From assembly GCF_015351405.1 (NCBI RefSeq), contig NZ_JADKMY010000001.1, positions 496,001 through 560,000 of the forward strand: a stretch of 64,000 nucleotides of DNA, in the 5' to 3' direction. Position 1 is the stretch's first letter; the number at the start of each line of letters is the position of its first letter. This stretch comes from Corynebacterium suicordis DSM 45110. Its GTDB lineage: Bacteria; Actinomycetota; Actinomycetes; Mycobacteriales; Mycobacteriaceae. The notes under the pieces are model-generated. The model was not told the DNA's origin, ran no database searches, and saw only the letters and a list, made by a program, of their open reading frames with translations. The translations under genes and the position numbers were made by a program. Of the stretch, positions 25,705 to 38,526 are shown piece by piece.

Positions 25705-28149
25705 ATGTATGTGCTCACCGTTGATACTTCCACGTCCTATGTTGTTGCTGGGATCGTGGAAGTCTCCGCTCACCCGGAGAAGATCGAGACTGTGGCCGAG
25801 CGCATCGTGGACAACCCTCGGGGGCACATGGAGCTGCTCACCCCGCACATCGTGGAGTGTTTGGCAGAAGCCGAACTGCAACCCGATCAACTGGATTCCG
25901 TGGTCGTGGGCGTGGGTCCAGGTCCATTCACGGGGTTAAGGGTGGGCATGGCCACCGCCCAAGCTTTTGCCGACGCCCTCTCCATTCCCCTCCATGGCGT
26001 CGAATCAACTGCGGCCCTCGCTGCCCGGGCTTTTGCCCAGGTGGGAGACGAAAACCAGCAGGTTTCGGATGTGTTGGTGTGTACGGATGCGCGGCGTCGG
26101 GAATGGTACTGGGGTCATTACCACTTGAACGGCGATGGGGTTCTGGAGACCGTTGCCGGGCCCGGGGTGGCAAAGCCGGAGGATGTGTTGAACAGCCCCG
26201 AGGCACAGCATCCGTTGGTGATGAGCAAGGCCATCGCCGGTGATGTGGGTGCGGAATATTCGGTGATGGATAGTGATGCGTGCCCCACCCCGGAGAGTTT
26301 GCTCAAGGCAGCGATGATGCGCGTTAGCGGGAGCTACACCGAGCGCATGAGGAGTATTCAAGTTCCCGGGGAACCGCTGCGGGCGCTGTATCTGCGCCGG
26401 CCTGATGCGGTGGAGCCGAAGCGGAAGGTGCCTTCGGAGGCGGTGGATTTCGCGGCTGTCGAGGGGCAGGGGGAAACCGTGGAAACACCGGAAGCGAGTG
26501 CGCCGGCAGGGGATGACGTGAGGTTGGTGCGCCTGGATATTTCGGCCGCGCCAGCGATGGCTCATTTGGAGCAGTTGCTGTTTCAGGGGGATTCCCCGTG
26601 GCCACTAGAGGCCATTGAATATGAGCTCAGCCGGGATAACACGCACTACCTGGGCCTGGAGCGTGAGACCGCCCGTGGTCTGGAACTGGTGGGTTACCTG
26701 GGGCTCGCGCAAAACGGCTCGTCCGCTGATCCGGAATGGGAGATCCATACCGTTGGGCTAGCACCGGGAGAGCAGGGCAAGGGGTTGTCTAACCGCCTGC
26801 TGCAGGCAGGTCTGGAGATCGTGGATGCCCTGGGCGGGGACACGTTCCTGGAGGTGCGCACGGATAACTATCCGGCGATTGGCCTGTATGAACGCTACGG
26901 TTTTCTCACCACGCGGGTCCGCAAAAACTACTACCAACCAAGTGGTGCAGATGCGTATTCCATGATGCGCCCCGCGCTCAATTCATCGGTGAACAGGGAT
27001 GAACTGCGGCTGAAAAAGGCTGCGCAGGACGAGGCCAAGAAGAATGATTCTCTGGTGATCCTGGGAGTGGAGACCTCCTGCGATGAAACCGGAGTGGGCA
27101 TCGTAGAGCTGGATAATTCCGGCCCCAGCCCGCACGTGCGGATGATCAGCAACCGGGTGGCCAGCTCCATGGAACAACACGCGCGCTTTGGCGGAGTGGT
27201 GCCGGAGATCGCCAGCCGTGCGCACCTGGAAGCAATGGGCCCCACCATGCGCGAGGCACTGCGTGACCTGCGCAGAGACCGCCAGGCACAGGGACTGCCC
27301 ACGCGCTACATGGAAAAGCCGGATGCAGTGGCGGCCACCATCGGGCCTGGGCTGGCCGGAGCTTTGCTCGTGGGCGCGGCTGCAGCCAAAGCCTATGCCG
27401 CTGCCTGGCAGGTCCCCTTCTATGCGGTGAATCACCTGGGCGGGCATGTTGCGGTGGATCTGTTGGACACCGCTGGTGAGGGGCGGGTGGCGTCGACAAT
27501 GAACAATGCGATTGCCCTGCTGGCTTCCGGTGGGCACACGCAAATCCTGCACGTTCAAGGCGTGGGCAAACCCATGGAGGAAATGGGCGGGACATTGGAT
27601 GATGCCGCGGGCGAAGCTTATGACAAGGTGGCGCGGCTCCTTGGGCTGGGCTATCCGGGCGGACCGGTGATCGATGCCCTGGCCGCGAGGGGTAATCCGC
27701 AGGCCATCGCGTTCCCGCGCGCGATGATGCGGCAGCAGGATGCCCGCTATGACTTCAGCTTCTCGGGTTTGAAAACTGCCGTGGCTCGGCACGTGGAAAA
27801 GGCAGAGAGAGAAGGGGAAACGCTGCTGGTGGAGGACGTGTGTGCGTCGTTTCAAGAAGCGGTGTGTGATGTACTCACCCGCAAGGCGGTGCGCGCGGCC
27901 CAGGATAAAGGAGCCACCACCATGCTGTTGGGTGGGGGAGTGTCCGCGAACTCTCGGCTGCGAGAGCTCTTGGCGCAGCGCTGTGCGGAAGCCGGCATTG
28001 AGCTGCATGTTCCGCCGTTCGCGCTGTGCACGGATAACGGAGTGATGATCGCGGCGCTGGCTGCACAGCTGATCGCGGAAGGTGCACAGCCCAGCGGGCT
28101 CACGGTGGGTACAGATCCGGGATTGGACGTAGAGGTTCCGCTGGTTTAA
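25705..28149 (+). CDS. tsaB-rimI-tsaD: TsaB-RimI-TsaD triple fusion (t6A transferase plus N-acetyltransferase)
   Basis: 814 residues in one uninterrupted frame. Residues 1 to about 225 are TsaB ([29 protein letters not shown]), the dimerisation partner of TsaD. A Pro/Glu-rich linker leads to a GNAT domain at about 269-430 with the acetyl-CoA loop [12 protein letters not shown] (near 360) and YERYGF, matching RimI, which acetylates the N-terminus of S18. Residues from about 450 are TsaD ([13 protein letters not shown], the metal motif NHLGGH near 576, [18 protein letters not shown]), which transfers threonylcarbamoyl to A37 of tRNA. All catalytic motifs look intact. The genes are separate in M. 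tuberculosis (Rv3421c-Rv3419c). TsaE is on the Alr fusion 5 kb upstream. Confidence 0.95.
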   Translation: MYVLTVDTSTSYVVAGIVEVSAHPEKIETVAERIVDNPRGHMELLTPHIVECLAEAELQPDQLDSVVVGVGPGPFTGLRVGMATAQAFADALSIPLHGVESTAALAARAFAQVGDENQQVSDVLVCTDARRREWYWGHYHLNGDGVLETVAGPGVAKPEDVLNSPEAQHPLVMSKAIAGDVGAEYSVMDSDACPTPESLLKAAMMRVSGSYTERMRSIQVPGEPLRALYLRRPDAVEPKRKVPSEAVDFAAVEGQGETVETPEASAPAGDDVRLVRLDISAAPAMAHLEQLLFQGDSPWPLEAIEYELSRDNTHYLGLERETARGLELVGYLGLAQNGSSADPEWEIHTVGLAPGEQGKGLSNRLLQAGLEIVDALGGDTFLEVRTDNYPAIGLYERYGFLTTRVRKNYYQPSGADAYSMMRPALNSSVNRDELRLKKAAQDEAKKNDSLVILGVETSCDETGVGIVELDNSGPSPHVRMISNRVASSMEQHARFGGVVPEIASRAHLEAMGPTMREALRDLRRDRQAQGLPTRYMEKPDAVAATIGPGLAGALLVGAAAAKAYAAAWQVPFYAVNHLGGHVAVDLLDTAGEGRVASTMNNAIALLASGGHTQILHVQGVGKPMEEMGGTLDDAAGEAYDKVARLLGLGYPGGPVIDALAARGNPQAIAFPRAMMRQQDARYDFSFSGLKTAVARHVEKAEREGETLLVEDVCASFQEAVCDVLTRKAVRAAQDKGATTMLLGGGVSANSRLRELLAQRCAEAGIELHVPPFALCTDNGVMIAALAAQLIAEGAQPSGLTVGTDPGLDVEVPLV

Positions 28150-28306
28150 CTGTGGCCAATCCCACTACTTGCACTGCGAGAACCCCTGGGTGCTGGCAGA
28201 ATGGGCGAGGATAAATAGATGGGGTTGGTTCTCGGCGCATTCCTTTGCATTTAAGTGCAGAGAGATGGAGAACTGGCCGCATCCACAGTTCACAGAGGAG
28301 AATCAC

Positions 28307-28735
28307 ATGGCACGCAGCATCCTGGTCACCCCAGACCTCAAGACCGAAGAACACGATATCGAGATCTCTCAGGCAGCTGAGGTTTTGGGCGGCAGTGCTG
28401 ATGACCGCCTGCACGTAGCGTTTGTAGAGTCCGGGCTGACTATCCCAGCTATTTACTCCTCCGAGGCAGCTCACGCGGAAAACCCGGAGCCTAACCCACT
28501 GGCTTCCATGGGTCGTAACGAGTCTGAGATCGGCAATGCTCGCTTCCTTTCCGATCCCACCCGCGCGATCCTCGGCCCAGTGCTGTTTATCGGTGAGAAC
28601 GGCGCTGACCTCAGCGAAGAGGAAATCGAATCCGTGCACAACGGTATTCGTGCAGTGGAGAACTACCGCGAGGATCAGCCGGAAGAGTTCAAGCTCTGGC
28701 ACGATGCCGTGGTGAACCTCACCCGCGGCATCTAA
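28307..28735 (+). CDS. Conserved-looking hypothetical protein before groES
   Basis: 142 residues, acidic, soluble, no membrane segment. AGAGGAG lies six bases before the ATG, a strong site. An upstream extension of the same frame has no start support. I do not recognise the family. It sits between the t6A fusion and the groES operon and has its own terminator, so it is a single-gene unit. Confidence 0.75.
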   Translation: MARSILVTPDLKTEEHDIEISQAAEVLGGSADDRLHVAFVESGLTIPAIYSSEAAHAENPEPNPLASMGRNESEIGNARFLSDPTRAILGPVLFIGENGADLSEEEIESVHNGIRAVENYREDQPEEFKLWHDAVVNLTRGI

Positions 28736-28753
28736 TTAGCTCGAGAATTATTC

Positions 28754-28796
28754 GCCCGTAGCGCTCGCCTTGATCGGAGCGCTCACGGGCATTTTT
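28754..28796 (+). terminator. Terminator after the 142-residue hypothetical protein
   Basis: GCCCGT-A-GCGCTC pairs with GAGCGC-TC-ACGGGC (28754-28790) with a small internal bulge, followed by ATTTTT. Confidence 0.85.
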
Positions 28797-28870
28797 CTGT
28801 CCTCTTGTGAGTATTGCGATGGCTGTGAACTGGCCAGTAACCCGAAGTTGACCGGTGTGGACTCAAGTTG

Positions 28871-28904
28871 TTGAGCGCTGGCACTCGCAGGGGTAGAGTG
28901 CTAG
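28871..28904 (+). promoter_or_regulatory. groES promoter overlapped by a CIRCE operator (HrcA site)
   Basis: CTGGCACTC-N9-GAGTGCTAG at 28878-28904 matches the CIRCE consensus TTAGCACTC-N9-GAGTGCTAA apart from the outer bases. TTGAGC (28871-28876) and TAGAGT (28894-28899), 17 bases apart, form a promoter that the operator covers. HrcA binding would block polymerase until heat shock. hrcA is not in the window. Confidence 0.88.
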
Positions 28905-29025
28905 GTGGTTGTTTGACACACAGTTGTTCACCCGCGACGACGACTGTGCGCGGAAACCAACCGGCACAATCGAAAAATACTCGATCATCATCCGAGAACA
29001 TTACGAATACATGGAGGTATTCATC

Positions 29026-29322
29026 GTGGCTAACGTGAACATCAAGCCGCTAGAGGACCGCGTTGTGGTTCAAATCGTTGAGGCTGAAACCACCACCGCA
29101 TCCGGTTTGGTCATCCCAGATTCCGCTAAGGAAAAGCCACAGGAAGCTACCGTCATCGCGGTGGGTCCAGGCCGTTTCTCCGGCGAAGAGCGCGTTCCAA
29201 TGGACATCAAGGAAGGCGACACCGTTGTCTTCTCCAAGTTCGGTGGAACCGAACTGAAGTACAACGGCGAAGAGTACTTGCTGCTCAGCCAGCGCGATAT
29301 CCTCGCCATCATCGAAAAGTAA
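29026..29322 (+). CDS. groES: Co-chaperonin GroES
   Basis: 98 residues, normal GroES length. It starts [15 protein letters not shown] and has the conserved mobile-loop region ([17 protein letters not shown]). The GTG at 29026 is chosen because GGAGG lies 10 bases upstream and because it gives the canonical N-terminus. It is 12 bases upstream of groEL and under the CIRCE-regulated promoter. Confidence 0.97.
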   Translation: MANVNIKPLEDRVVVQIVEAETTTASGLVIPDSAKEKPQEATVIAVGPGRFSGEERVPMDIKEGDTVVFSKFGGTELKYNGEEYLLLSQRDILAIIEK

Positions 29323-30948
<1,626 letters not shown>

Positions 30949-30962
30949 GTGATGAGCGCTGA

Positions 30963-31008
30963 AAAAGCGCCACCGAGAGAGTAAAAACTCCCGGTGGCGC
31001 TTTTTCTT
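30963..31008 (+). terminator. Terminator of groES-groEL1
   Basis: AAAAAGCGCCACCG (from 30963) pairs with CGGTGGCGCTTTTT through 31005 around an inner GAGAGT-AAAA-ACTC stem. It would also work on the opposite strand, for whiB3. Confidence 0.92.
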
Positions 31009-31051
31009 TGCCCTGGCTTCAAGCGGGGTGTGGCTTGAGGGAAGGCGTTAC

Positions 31052-31357
31052 TTAAGCGGAGATGCGACGATGACGGTTGCGTGAGGTGGGGCGAAGAATT
31101 GCATCACGCTCAGACTCGGACATGCCACCCCAGATGCCATAAGGCTCGCCGACCTCAAGCGCGTGGGTGCGGCACTGCTGCATCACTGGGCACTCGGAGC
31201 AAATGGTCTTGGCGCGGTGCTCACGCATGGCACGTGCTCGGCCACGCTCGCCATCTGGGTGGAAGAAGACGGAAGAATCAGCGCCGCGGCATGAGCCATG
31301 CAGCTGCCATTCCCAGATAGAAGAGGTAGGGCCCGGAAGCTGGCTTGGCTGTGGCAT
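31052..31357 (-). CDS. whcB: WhiB3-like iron-sulfur transcription factor (WhcB)
   Basis: 101 residues. Four cysteines (23, 53, 56, 62; spacing C-x29-C-x2-C-x5-C) hold a [4Fe-4S] cluster, and GIWGG at 74-78 is the family turn before the basic tail. The start MPQPSQLPG matches M. tuberculosis WhiB3 and has AAGGAG ten bases upstream, so longer frames are rejected. WhiB3 proteins bind the primary sigma factor and sense redox or nitric oxide. Its location between groEL1 and sigD matches both Rv3416 and C. glutamicum whcB. Confidence 0.94.
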   Translation of the reverse strand: MPQPSQLPGPTSSIWEWQLHGSCRGADSSVFFHPDGERGRARAMREHRAKTICSECPVMQQCRTHALEVGEPYGIWGGMSESERDAILRPTSRNRHRRISA

Positions 31358-31756
31358 GCGGTGGGGTCTCCTTGAAGTGGTCATCAGTGTCGCGTTCGAC
31401 AGGTAGAGACTCGCGGGGGCGCATGAACGAAAGGTAACGAGTAGGCACCATGCAGGTAACACCCAGCTAATAGACAGGCATGCATGAGATTTGCTGCCGT
31501 CCATCACCTGCGTGGATGGAGGATAGTGAACAGAAGGTGAAATGTTGACGCGCGCGGGAACAATCCCCCTATGGGGGGATGAGAGGGTGGAGGAAAACCT
31601 TCTCGTACCCGAAAAAGTAGAGGTCAAGATGGAGAAGAATGAGGTGCGCATTGGCCGGAGGGAGGGGTTAGTTTTGCCGAAAATGTGCTAATTTGTTTGA
31701 AGATTGTGTGCAGTAACACGTTTTGAAGAATCGGCAGATCAGGGATAAGTGAGTTC
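31358..31756. promoter_or_regulatory. 399-bp divergent control region between whcB and sigD
   Basis: No gene. It contains an inverted repeat ATCCCCC-TATG-GGGGGAT at 31563-31580, three GTAAC words (31433, 31456 and 31714) and an AT-rich run just before sigD. GTAACA at 31714-31719 followed 18 bases later by GAT resembles a SigD-type promoter (GTAAC, about 16 bases, GAT) with slightly long spacing, so autoregulation of sigD is possible. The length fits complex control of two regulators. Confidence 0.5.
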
Positions 31757-32341
31757 ATGACTTCTACAGTGGAAAAGGACGCAGCCATTAAAGCTGTCGT
31801 TCCGCGCGCTGTGGACGGCGACCCCAAAGCCCTGCAGGAACTCATCAACCTGATTCACCCCCAGATCGTGCGTTATTGTCGCGCGCGCGTGGGAAATGGG
31901 CGCTATCCTACTGCTGATGACATTGCCCAAGAAGTCTGCTTGGCAGTCGCTCGTGCTCTCCCCACTTATCAAGAACAAAGCGTGCCATTCATGGCCTTCG
32001 TGTTTCGCATTGCAGCGAATAAGGTTGTGGATGCCCGCCGTGCCCATGCTCGTGATTTTTCCCAGCCGGTAGCAGAAGTTCCAGATGAAGAAGTAGCCAC
32101 AGAGACCCCTGAATCTGAGATACTTTTTCTCGACTCGTGTAACGAAGTGGCTGGACTGCTCGATGTATTGAGCGACAAAGCAAGAGAAATCGTCACCCTA
32201 AGAGTCTTTGCAGGTTACTCTGCAGAGGAGACCGCCAAAATTCTTGACATGTCAGCCGGGGCAGTGCGCGTGGCACAGTTCCGAGCAATGGCAAAGCTTC
32301 GATCGCATTTGAGCCAAAAACCGATTCTTCCGCCCAGCTGA
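31757..32341 (+). CDS. sigD: ECF RNA polymerase sigma factor SigD
   Basis: 194 residues. Region 2 (TADDIAQEVCLAVARALPTY, FMAFVFRIAANKVVDARR) binds core and -10; region 4 (DKAREIVTLRVFAGYSAEETAKILDMSAGAVRVAQ) is the helix-turn-helix for -35. Synteny with M. tuberculosis Rv3414c and C. glutamicum sigD, plus the adjacent rsdA, supports SigD. In corynebacteria SigD is linked to cell-envelope genes. The ATG at 31757 has only a weak ribosome binding site. The gene is 25 bases from its anti-sigma factor. Confidence 0.93.
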   Translation: MTSTVEKDAAIKAVVPRAVDGDPKALQELINLIHPQIVRYCRARVGNGRYPTADDIAQEVCLAVARALPTYQEQSVPFMAFVFRIAANKVVDARRAHARDFSQPVAEVPDEEVATETPESEILFLDSCNEVAGLLDVLSDKAREIVTLRVFAGYSAEETAKILDMSAGAVRVAQFRAMAKLRSHLSQKPILPPS

Positions 32342-32366
32342 CTCACGAATACTAGGAACTAGAGCA

Positions 32367-33392
32367 ATGAACAAGAAAGATTCCTCGCAGGAGCACGGAT
32401 CACTTTCCGATGTCCTCGCAGAGGATAACGCGATTGATCGGATCGCGTTGGGTGAGCACTACGAAGATGCTGACCAGCTACTTGCATTGTTGGCTTGTGC
32501 TCGCGCTGAGGTTGATAAGGACATTCCCGCGCCACCCGTCATGGCAGACCTGCTTGGCCAAGACTTCTACACCGAAGAATTCCACACCCAGGAATTCCAG
32601 GCTCAGTCTGCTGAATCCGATGCCCCGGTCCCACTGACCTCACGCCGATCAGTCGGATTCCGCCGCTCCGCGTCCACCGCAATTGCGGCTGGTGGTGCCT
32701 CGATTTCTGCAATGCTGATCGCCGGAGGCGTGGCTGCAGCGCTCGCTGTGGGCGGTCTCGGATACGTGGCTTACACCAAGTCTCAGGTTGAAGAGACCCA
32801 GGCTCCTATGGAAAGCATGGAACCCAGCACGGCCACGAATGGGGCAACGGACACTACTGCGTCTGAGACTGGTGGCGTCGAAGAATCAAAGAAGCCCGCA
32901 GAGTCGGACAGCGCTACCCCGACTGCGGAGAGCTTGGCCAAGGAGACCACGGGCCCAACCGCGGTGGTGAAGCCAAGCGAGACCCCAGCGTCCACCGAGG
33001 AGACCAAGCCTAGCGAGACTGAGGAGACGAACTCCCCGTCTGAATCCGCTACGGAATCCGCTGCTGAGACCACTCCGGAGAACACTGAGTTCACCCCGAC
33101 CACCACTGTGTATTCGGGTGACCCTTCGGAAACCGCCACGGCTGCTCCTGCGCCCACCACGGATACCACTGAAGAATGGACGGTCACTACTCGTCCGGTA
33201 GCGGTGGAAGAGACCGTGGAGCGCCAAGAAATGCCAGTGGAGCCCCAGGAAGTCCCAGTGGAGCGTCAGGATGAGATCCGCGTGGAAGAACTGCCCGGCG
33301 GTTTCCCCGCTGAGGTTCTGCCAGTTCCAATCATGGCGATTGAAGCGCAGCCCGCGCCCACTACGGAAGTAATGGGTTCAAACGGATTCTGA
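32367..33392 (+). CDS. rsdA: Anti-sigma-D factor RsdA
   Basis: 341 residues. The N-terminal SigD-binding segment has DADQLLALLACARAEVD (near 35-50), as in RsdA of M. tuberculosis. One transmembrane helix lies at about 107-136. The outer part (about 140-341) is Thr/Ser/Pro/Glu-rich and looks disordered. By family knowledge RsdA holds SigD until regulated proteolysis. There is no zinc-binding HxxxCxxC, so it is not a ZAS-type anti-sigma factor. It is in an operon with sigD. Confidence 0.9.
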   Translation: MNKKDSSQEHGSLSDVLAEDNAIDRIALGEHYEDADQLLALLACARAEVDKDIPAPPVMADLLGQDFYTEEFHTQEFQAQSAESDAPVPLTSRRSVGFRRSASTAIAAGGASISAMLIAGGVAAALAVGGLGYVAYTKSQVEETQAPMESMEPSTATNGATDTTASETGGVEESKKPAESDSATPTAESLAKETTGPTAVVKPSETPASTEETKPSETEETNSPSESATESAAETTPENTEFTPTTTVYSGDPSETATAAPAPTTDTTEEWTVTTRPVAVEETVERQEMPVEPQEVPVERQDEIRVEELPGGFPAEVLPVPIMAIEAQPAPTTEVMGSNGF

Positions 33393-33431
33393 GCGCGTGG
33401 CGTTTGAGCTGACGCTTTAAGAACGACGCCT

Positions 33432-33468
33432 AGCGCCGGCTGGTCTGAGACTAGCTGGCGCTTTACTT
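33432..33468 (+). terminator. Terminator of sigD-rsdA
   Basis: AGCGCCGGCT (33432-33441) and AGCTGGCGCT (33453-33462) pair with one wobble, followed by TTACTT. The last bases overlap the stop of the convergent DUF5319 gene. Confidence 0.72.
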
Positions 33469-33888
33469 ATCGCGCAGCCACGGGAAGCGGGGGCGTGCGC
33501 CGTTGAAGGCGAAGTCCATGGCATCGGCGTAACCCAAGCAATAATCCCAGGTCACGTACAGATCCGGGTTGGGTTGAGCACTGGGCTCGTGAACTGGAAC
33601 CATCTGCTGCGCCAGCAAGGTCTTGATATTGGATTCGATGATGCCCCAATCATAAAAGTGCATCTCATCGCAGTCCTCACACAACATGGACACTCCCCGA
33701 ATGCCACGCGGTTCCAGCAGACGCTGGAAATCCCGCACGTTGCGCAGATCGGACTTCAGCGCCTCAGCTTCCTCGGGCGTGACCGGAGGATGCTCCTCAT
33801 CTGGTTCCAGCAGGGACGCGGGATCATCGGGATCATCCGCGAATGGATCCAGAGGCATGTCATGATTTCCGTAACTCACAGACTGCAT
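33463..33888 (-). CDS. DUF5319 family protein
   Basis: 141 residues, acidic. It contains DPFADDPDDPASLLEPDE and CEDCDEMHFYDW, the conserved core of the DUF5319 family, with a CxxC that could bind metal. The same gene (Rv3412; cg0698 in C. glutamicum) lies between rsdA and guaB2. The start at 33888 is chosen on context; an internal ATG at 33858 is the alternative. Function unknown. Confidence 0.82.
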   Translation of the reverse strand: MQSVSYGNHDMPLDPFADDPDDPASLLEPDEEHPPVTPEEAEALKSDLRNVRDFQRLLEPRGIRGVSMLCEDCDEMHFYDWGIIESNIKTLLAQQMVPVHEPSAQPNPDLYVTWDYCLGYADAMDFAFNGARPRFPWLRDK

Positions 33889-34023
33889 ACTACCTGCTAG
33901 TTCACCCCGGGGAACAGAAATACAGGTGATGGCGGTATTATCAAGGCATTCGGCCGTGGCGAGTGCTACCCGCACCTTAACGGCGATTTTCACGAGGTCA
34001 GAGCACAGCACAACCTGGTGTGA

Positions 34024-35625
<1,602 letters not shown>

Positions 35626-35698
35626 CGCGCGCCAGCGCCAGAACCCTTTGTAAACTCGTTGAGCACGTTGAATCCGTTGAAGAGGACAGGTTAATTTC

Positions 35699-36877
35699 AT
35701 GCAGGATTATGTGGACATTGGACGCGGCCGTGTGGCGCGTCGCGTGTATGGCCTGGACCAGGTGGATATCGTCCCCTCTCGGCGTACGCGTAGCTCACAC
35801 GACGTAGACACCTCGTGGAAGATCGATGCCTATGAGTTCGATATTCCCGTCATGGCTCACCCCACCGATGCCGTGGTGACCCCAGAATTCGCCATTCAAT
35901 TCGGCAAACTGGGTGGCTTGCCTGTCATCAACGCGGAGGGCCTGTGGGGCCGCGCTGCGGATCTCGAGGCCGCATTAGCAGAGGTTGTGAATGCGGCCCG
36001 CGGAGAGCTGGAAAGCTTTTATTCTTCTTTCGACGCCGCCTCTGACAACTCCGCCCTCAAGACCGCCGATTACGGAGCGGCCAACGAGGTTCTCCAGCGC
36101 CTGCACGCGCAGCCGCTGGACGTGGATCTCCTGCAGGAACGCCTGAGCCTGGTGCGGGATTCCGGCGTGCGCTTTGCCGTGCGTGTCTCCCCGCAGCACG
36201 CGGCTGATCTGGCTCCGGCGCTGCTGAAGTCCGGCATGGACATGCTGGTGGTGCAGGGCACCCTGGTTTCTGCGGAACACGTGCACCGCGATGGAGAACC
36301 GCTGAACTTGAAGGAGTTCATCGGTTCTCTGGACGTGCCGGTTATCGCTGGTGGCGTGGTGGATTACACCACGGCCATGCACATGATGCGGACCGGTGCT
36401 GCCGGAGTGATCGTGGGTTCTGGTGACACCACCAACAGCGCGGCTTTGGGTATTGACGTGCCCATGGCCACGGCCATTGCTGAGGCCGCTGCGGCGCGTC
36501 GGGACTACCTGGACGAGACCGGCGGCCGCTATGTGCATGTGATTGCCGATTCGGAACTAGCGACCTCTGGCCAGGTGGCCAAAGCTATCGCCTGCGGTGC
36601 AGACGCTGTGGCGTTGGGCGCCCCGCTGGCCGCTGCTGAGTCCGCAGGTGCGCCATCGTGGTACTGGCCAGCGGTGGCGGGCCACCCTAAGGCACCACGT
36701 GGCGAAGTGAGCTTCACCGGCGAATACGGCACCTTGCCTCTGGAAGAGCTGCTGTTTGGACCCACCTCTAACCCTTATGGTGTGCAGAATATTGTGGGAG
36801 CTTTGCGTCGGTCCATGGCCAAGTGCGGATATACAGATTTGAAGAGCTTCCAGAAGGTTGACCTGGTGGTTCGCTAG
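35699..36877 (+). CDS. guaB3: GuaB3-type IMP dehydrogenase-related protein
   Basis: 392 residues. TIM-barrel relative of IMP dehydrogenase without the CBS pair. The loop that carries the catalytic cysteine in GuaB reads GSGDTTNSAALGIDVP here and has no cysteine, as in other actinobacterial GuaB3 proteins. The phosphate and NAD-binding regions (LDETGGRYVHVIADSE, KAIACGADAVALG) are kept. A GAGGACAGG site lies upstream of the ATG. It is between guaB and guaA, so a role in guanine nucleotide metabolism is likely; the reaction in this group is not certain. Confidence 0.9.
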   Translation: MQDYVDIGRGRVARRVYGLDQVDIVPSRRTRSSHDVDTSWKIDAYEFDIPVMAHPTDAVVTPEFAIQFGKLGGLPVINAEGLWGRAADLEAALAEVVNAARGELESFYSSFDAASDNSALKTADYGAANEVLQRLHAQPLDVDLLQERLSLVRDSGVRFAVRVSPQHAADLAPALLKSGMDMLVVQGTLVSAEHVHRDGEPLNLKEFIGSLDVPVIAGGVVDYTTAMHMMRTGAAGVIVGSGDTTNSAALGIDVPMATAIAEAAAARRDYLDETGGRYVHVIADSELATSGQVAKAIACGADAVALGAPLAAAESAGAPSWYWPAVAGHPKAPRGEVSFTGEYGTLPLEELLFGPTSNPYGVQNIVGALRRSMAKCGYTDLKSFQKVDLVVR

Positions 36878-36892
36878 CGAGGTTTCGGCGGG

Positions 36893-36906
36893 TAGACTGA
36901 CTACCT
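36893..36906 (+). promoter_or_regulatory. Leaderless guaA promoter (-10 box)
   Basis: TAGACT (36893-36898) ends eight bases before GTG 36907. There is no ribosome binding site, and the gap to guaB3 is only 29 bases, so guaA can be transcribed both from its own start and by read-through. Confidence 0.5.
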
Positions 36907-38487
36907 GTGACTGAGACAGACCACATTCAGACCCCGCGCCCGGTTCTTGTTGTAGATTTCGGTGCGCAATACGCCCAGCTCATTGCACGCCGAGTGCGCG
37001 AGGTGAATCTGTACTCCGAGGTGATCCCTCACTCTATGCCCGCCGAAGAGGTGGCAGCGAAGAATCCTTCCGCGCTGATCCTCTCCGGTGGGCCTTCTTC
37101 GGTCTATGCCGATGGTGCGCCCGCACTGCAGGAAGGCCTGCTGGAGCTGGGTGTTCCGGTTTTCGGAATCTGCTATGGCTTCCAGGCCATGACCAACGCT
37201 CTGGGTGGCACCGTGGCGGAGACCGGCCGCCGCGAATACGGCCGCACCAAGATGCAGGTCACGGGTGGCGATTTGCACGCGGGACTGCCCGCAGAGCACC
37301 AGGTGTGGATGAGCCACGGGGATGCTGTTTCTGAGGCGCCCGAGGGCTTCGAGGTGACCGCCACCTCCGAGGGTGCTCCGGTTGCCGCATTTGAATGTGC
37401 CGAGCGCCGGATGGCCGGTGTGCAGTATCACCCAGAGGTGCTGCATTCACCTCATGGCCAGGAGATCTTGCGTCGATTCCTGACGGAAACGGCCGGCCTG
37501 CAGCCCACCTGGACGGCGGGCAACATCGCCGAGCAGCTGATCGAGCAGGTCAAGGAGCAGGTGGGGCCGGAAGGCCGAGCCATTTGTGGACTCTCCGGTG
37601 GCGTGGATTCCGCAGTGGCCGCAGCGCTGGTGCAGCGAGCAATCGGTGACCGTTTGACCTGTGTGTTCGTGGATCACGGTCTGCTGCGCGAGGGGGAGCG
37701 CGAGCAGGTGGAGCGCGATTTCGTGGCTGCGACTGGCGCAAACCTGGTGACGGTGGACGAGCGCGCAGCGTTCCTGGACAAGCTGGCGGGCGTTTCCGAG
37801 CCGGAAGCCAAGCGTAAGGCGATCGGCGCGGAATTTATCCGTTCTTTCGAGCGTGCGGTGGCCGGTGTGCTGGATTCCGCTCCGGAAGGCTCCTCGGTGG
37901 ATTACCTGGTGCAGGGAACGCTGTACCCGGATGTGGTGGAATCCGGCGGGGGCTCCGGTACCGCGAACATCAAGAGCCACCACAACGTGGGCGGACTGCC
38001 CGATGACGTGGAATTTGACCTGGTAGAGCCGCTGCGCCTGCTGTTCAAGGACGAGGTGCGCGCGGTGGGTCGCGAGCTGGGTCTGCCCGAGGTGATCGTG
38101 GGGCGTCAGCCTTTCCCAGGGCCTGGCTTGGGCATCCGCATCATCGGCGAGGTCACCGAGGAGCGCCTGAACCTGCTGCGCAAGGCAGATGCCATCGCGC
38201 GCGAGGAGCTGACCATCGCCGGGCTGGATAACACCATCTGGCAGTGCCCAGTGGTGCTGCTGGCGGACGTGCGCTCCGTGGGTGTGCAGGGCGATGGCCG
38301 TACTTATGGTCATCCGATTGTGCTGCGTCCCGTATCCAGCGAGGATGCCATGACTGCGGACTGGACGCGCGTGCCTTATGACGTGCTGGAGACCATCTCC
38401 ACCCGCATCACCAACGAGGTGGAAGATGTGAACCGCGTGGTGCTGGACATCACGTCCAAGCCACCCGGAACCATCGAGTGGGAGTAA
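36907..38487 (+). CDS. guaA: GMP synthase (glutamine-hydrolysing)
   Basis: 526 residues. Amidation of XMP to GMP. The N-terminal class-I glutaminase has Cys89 (GICYGFQ) and the His-x-Glu pair (QYHPEV). The ATP pyrophosphatase domain has [12 protein letters not shown] (near 230), and the C-terminal dimerisation domain ends KPPGTIEWE. The length is normal. The start is the leaderless GTG at 36907. Confidence 0.97.
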   Translation: MTETDHIQTPRPVLVVDFGAQYAQLIARRVREVNLYSEVIPHSMPAEEVAAKNPSALILSGGPSSVYADGAPALQEGLLELGVPVFGICYGFQAMTNALGGTVAETGRREYGRTKMQVTGGDLHAGLPAEHQVWMSHGDAVSEAPEGFEVTATSEGAPVAAFECAERRMAGVQYHPEVLHSPHGQEILRRFLTETAGLQPTWTAGNIAEQLIEQVKEQVGPEGRAICGLSGGVDSAVAAALVQRAIGDRLTCVFVDHGLLREGEREQVERDFVAATGANLVTVDERAAFLDKLAGVSEPEAKRKAIGAEFIRSFERAVAGVLDSAPEGSSVDYLVQGTLYPDVVESGGGSGTANIKSHHNVGGLPDDVEFDLVEPLRLLFKDEVRAVGRELGLPEVIVGRQPFPGPGLGIRIIGEVTEERLNLLRKADAIAREELTIAGLDNTIWQCPVVLLADVRSVGVQGDGRTYGHPIVLRPVSSEDAMTADWTRVPYDVLETISTRITNEVEDVNRVVLDITSKPPGTIEWE

Positions 38488-38526
38488 GCCTCCCCGCCTG
38501 AGAGAGCCGGCCGTTTTCGCGAGAAG

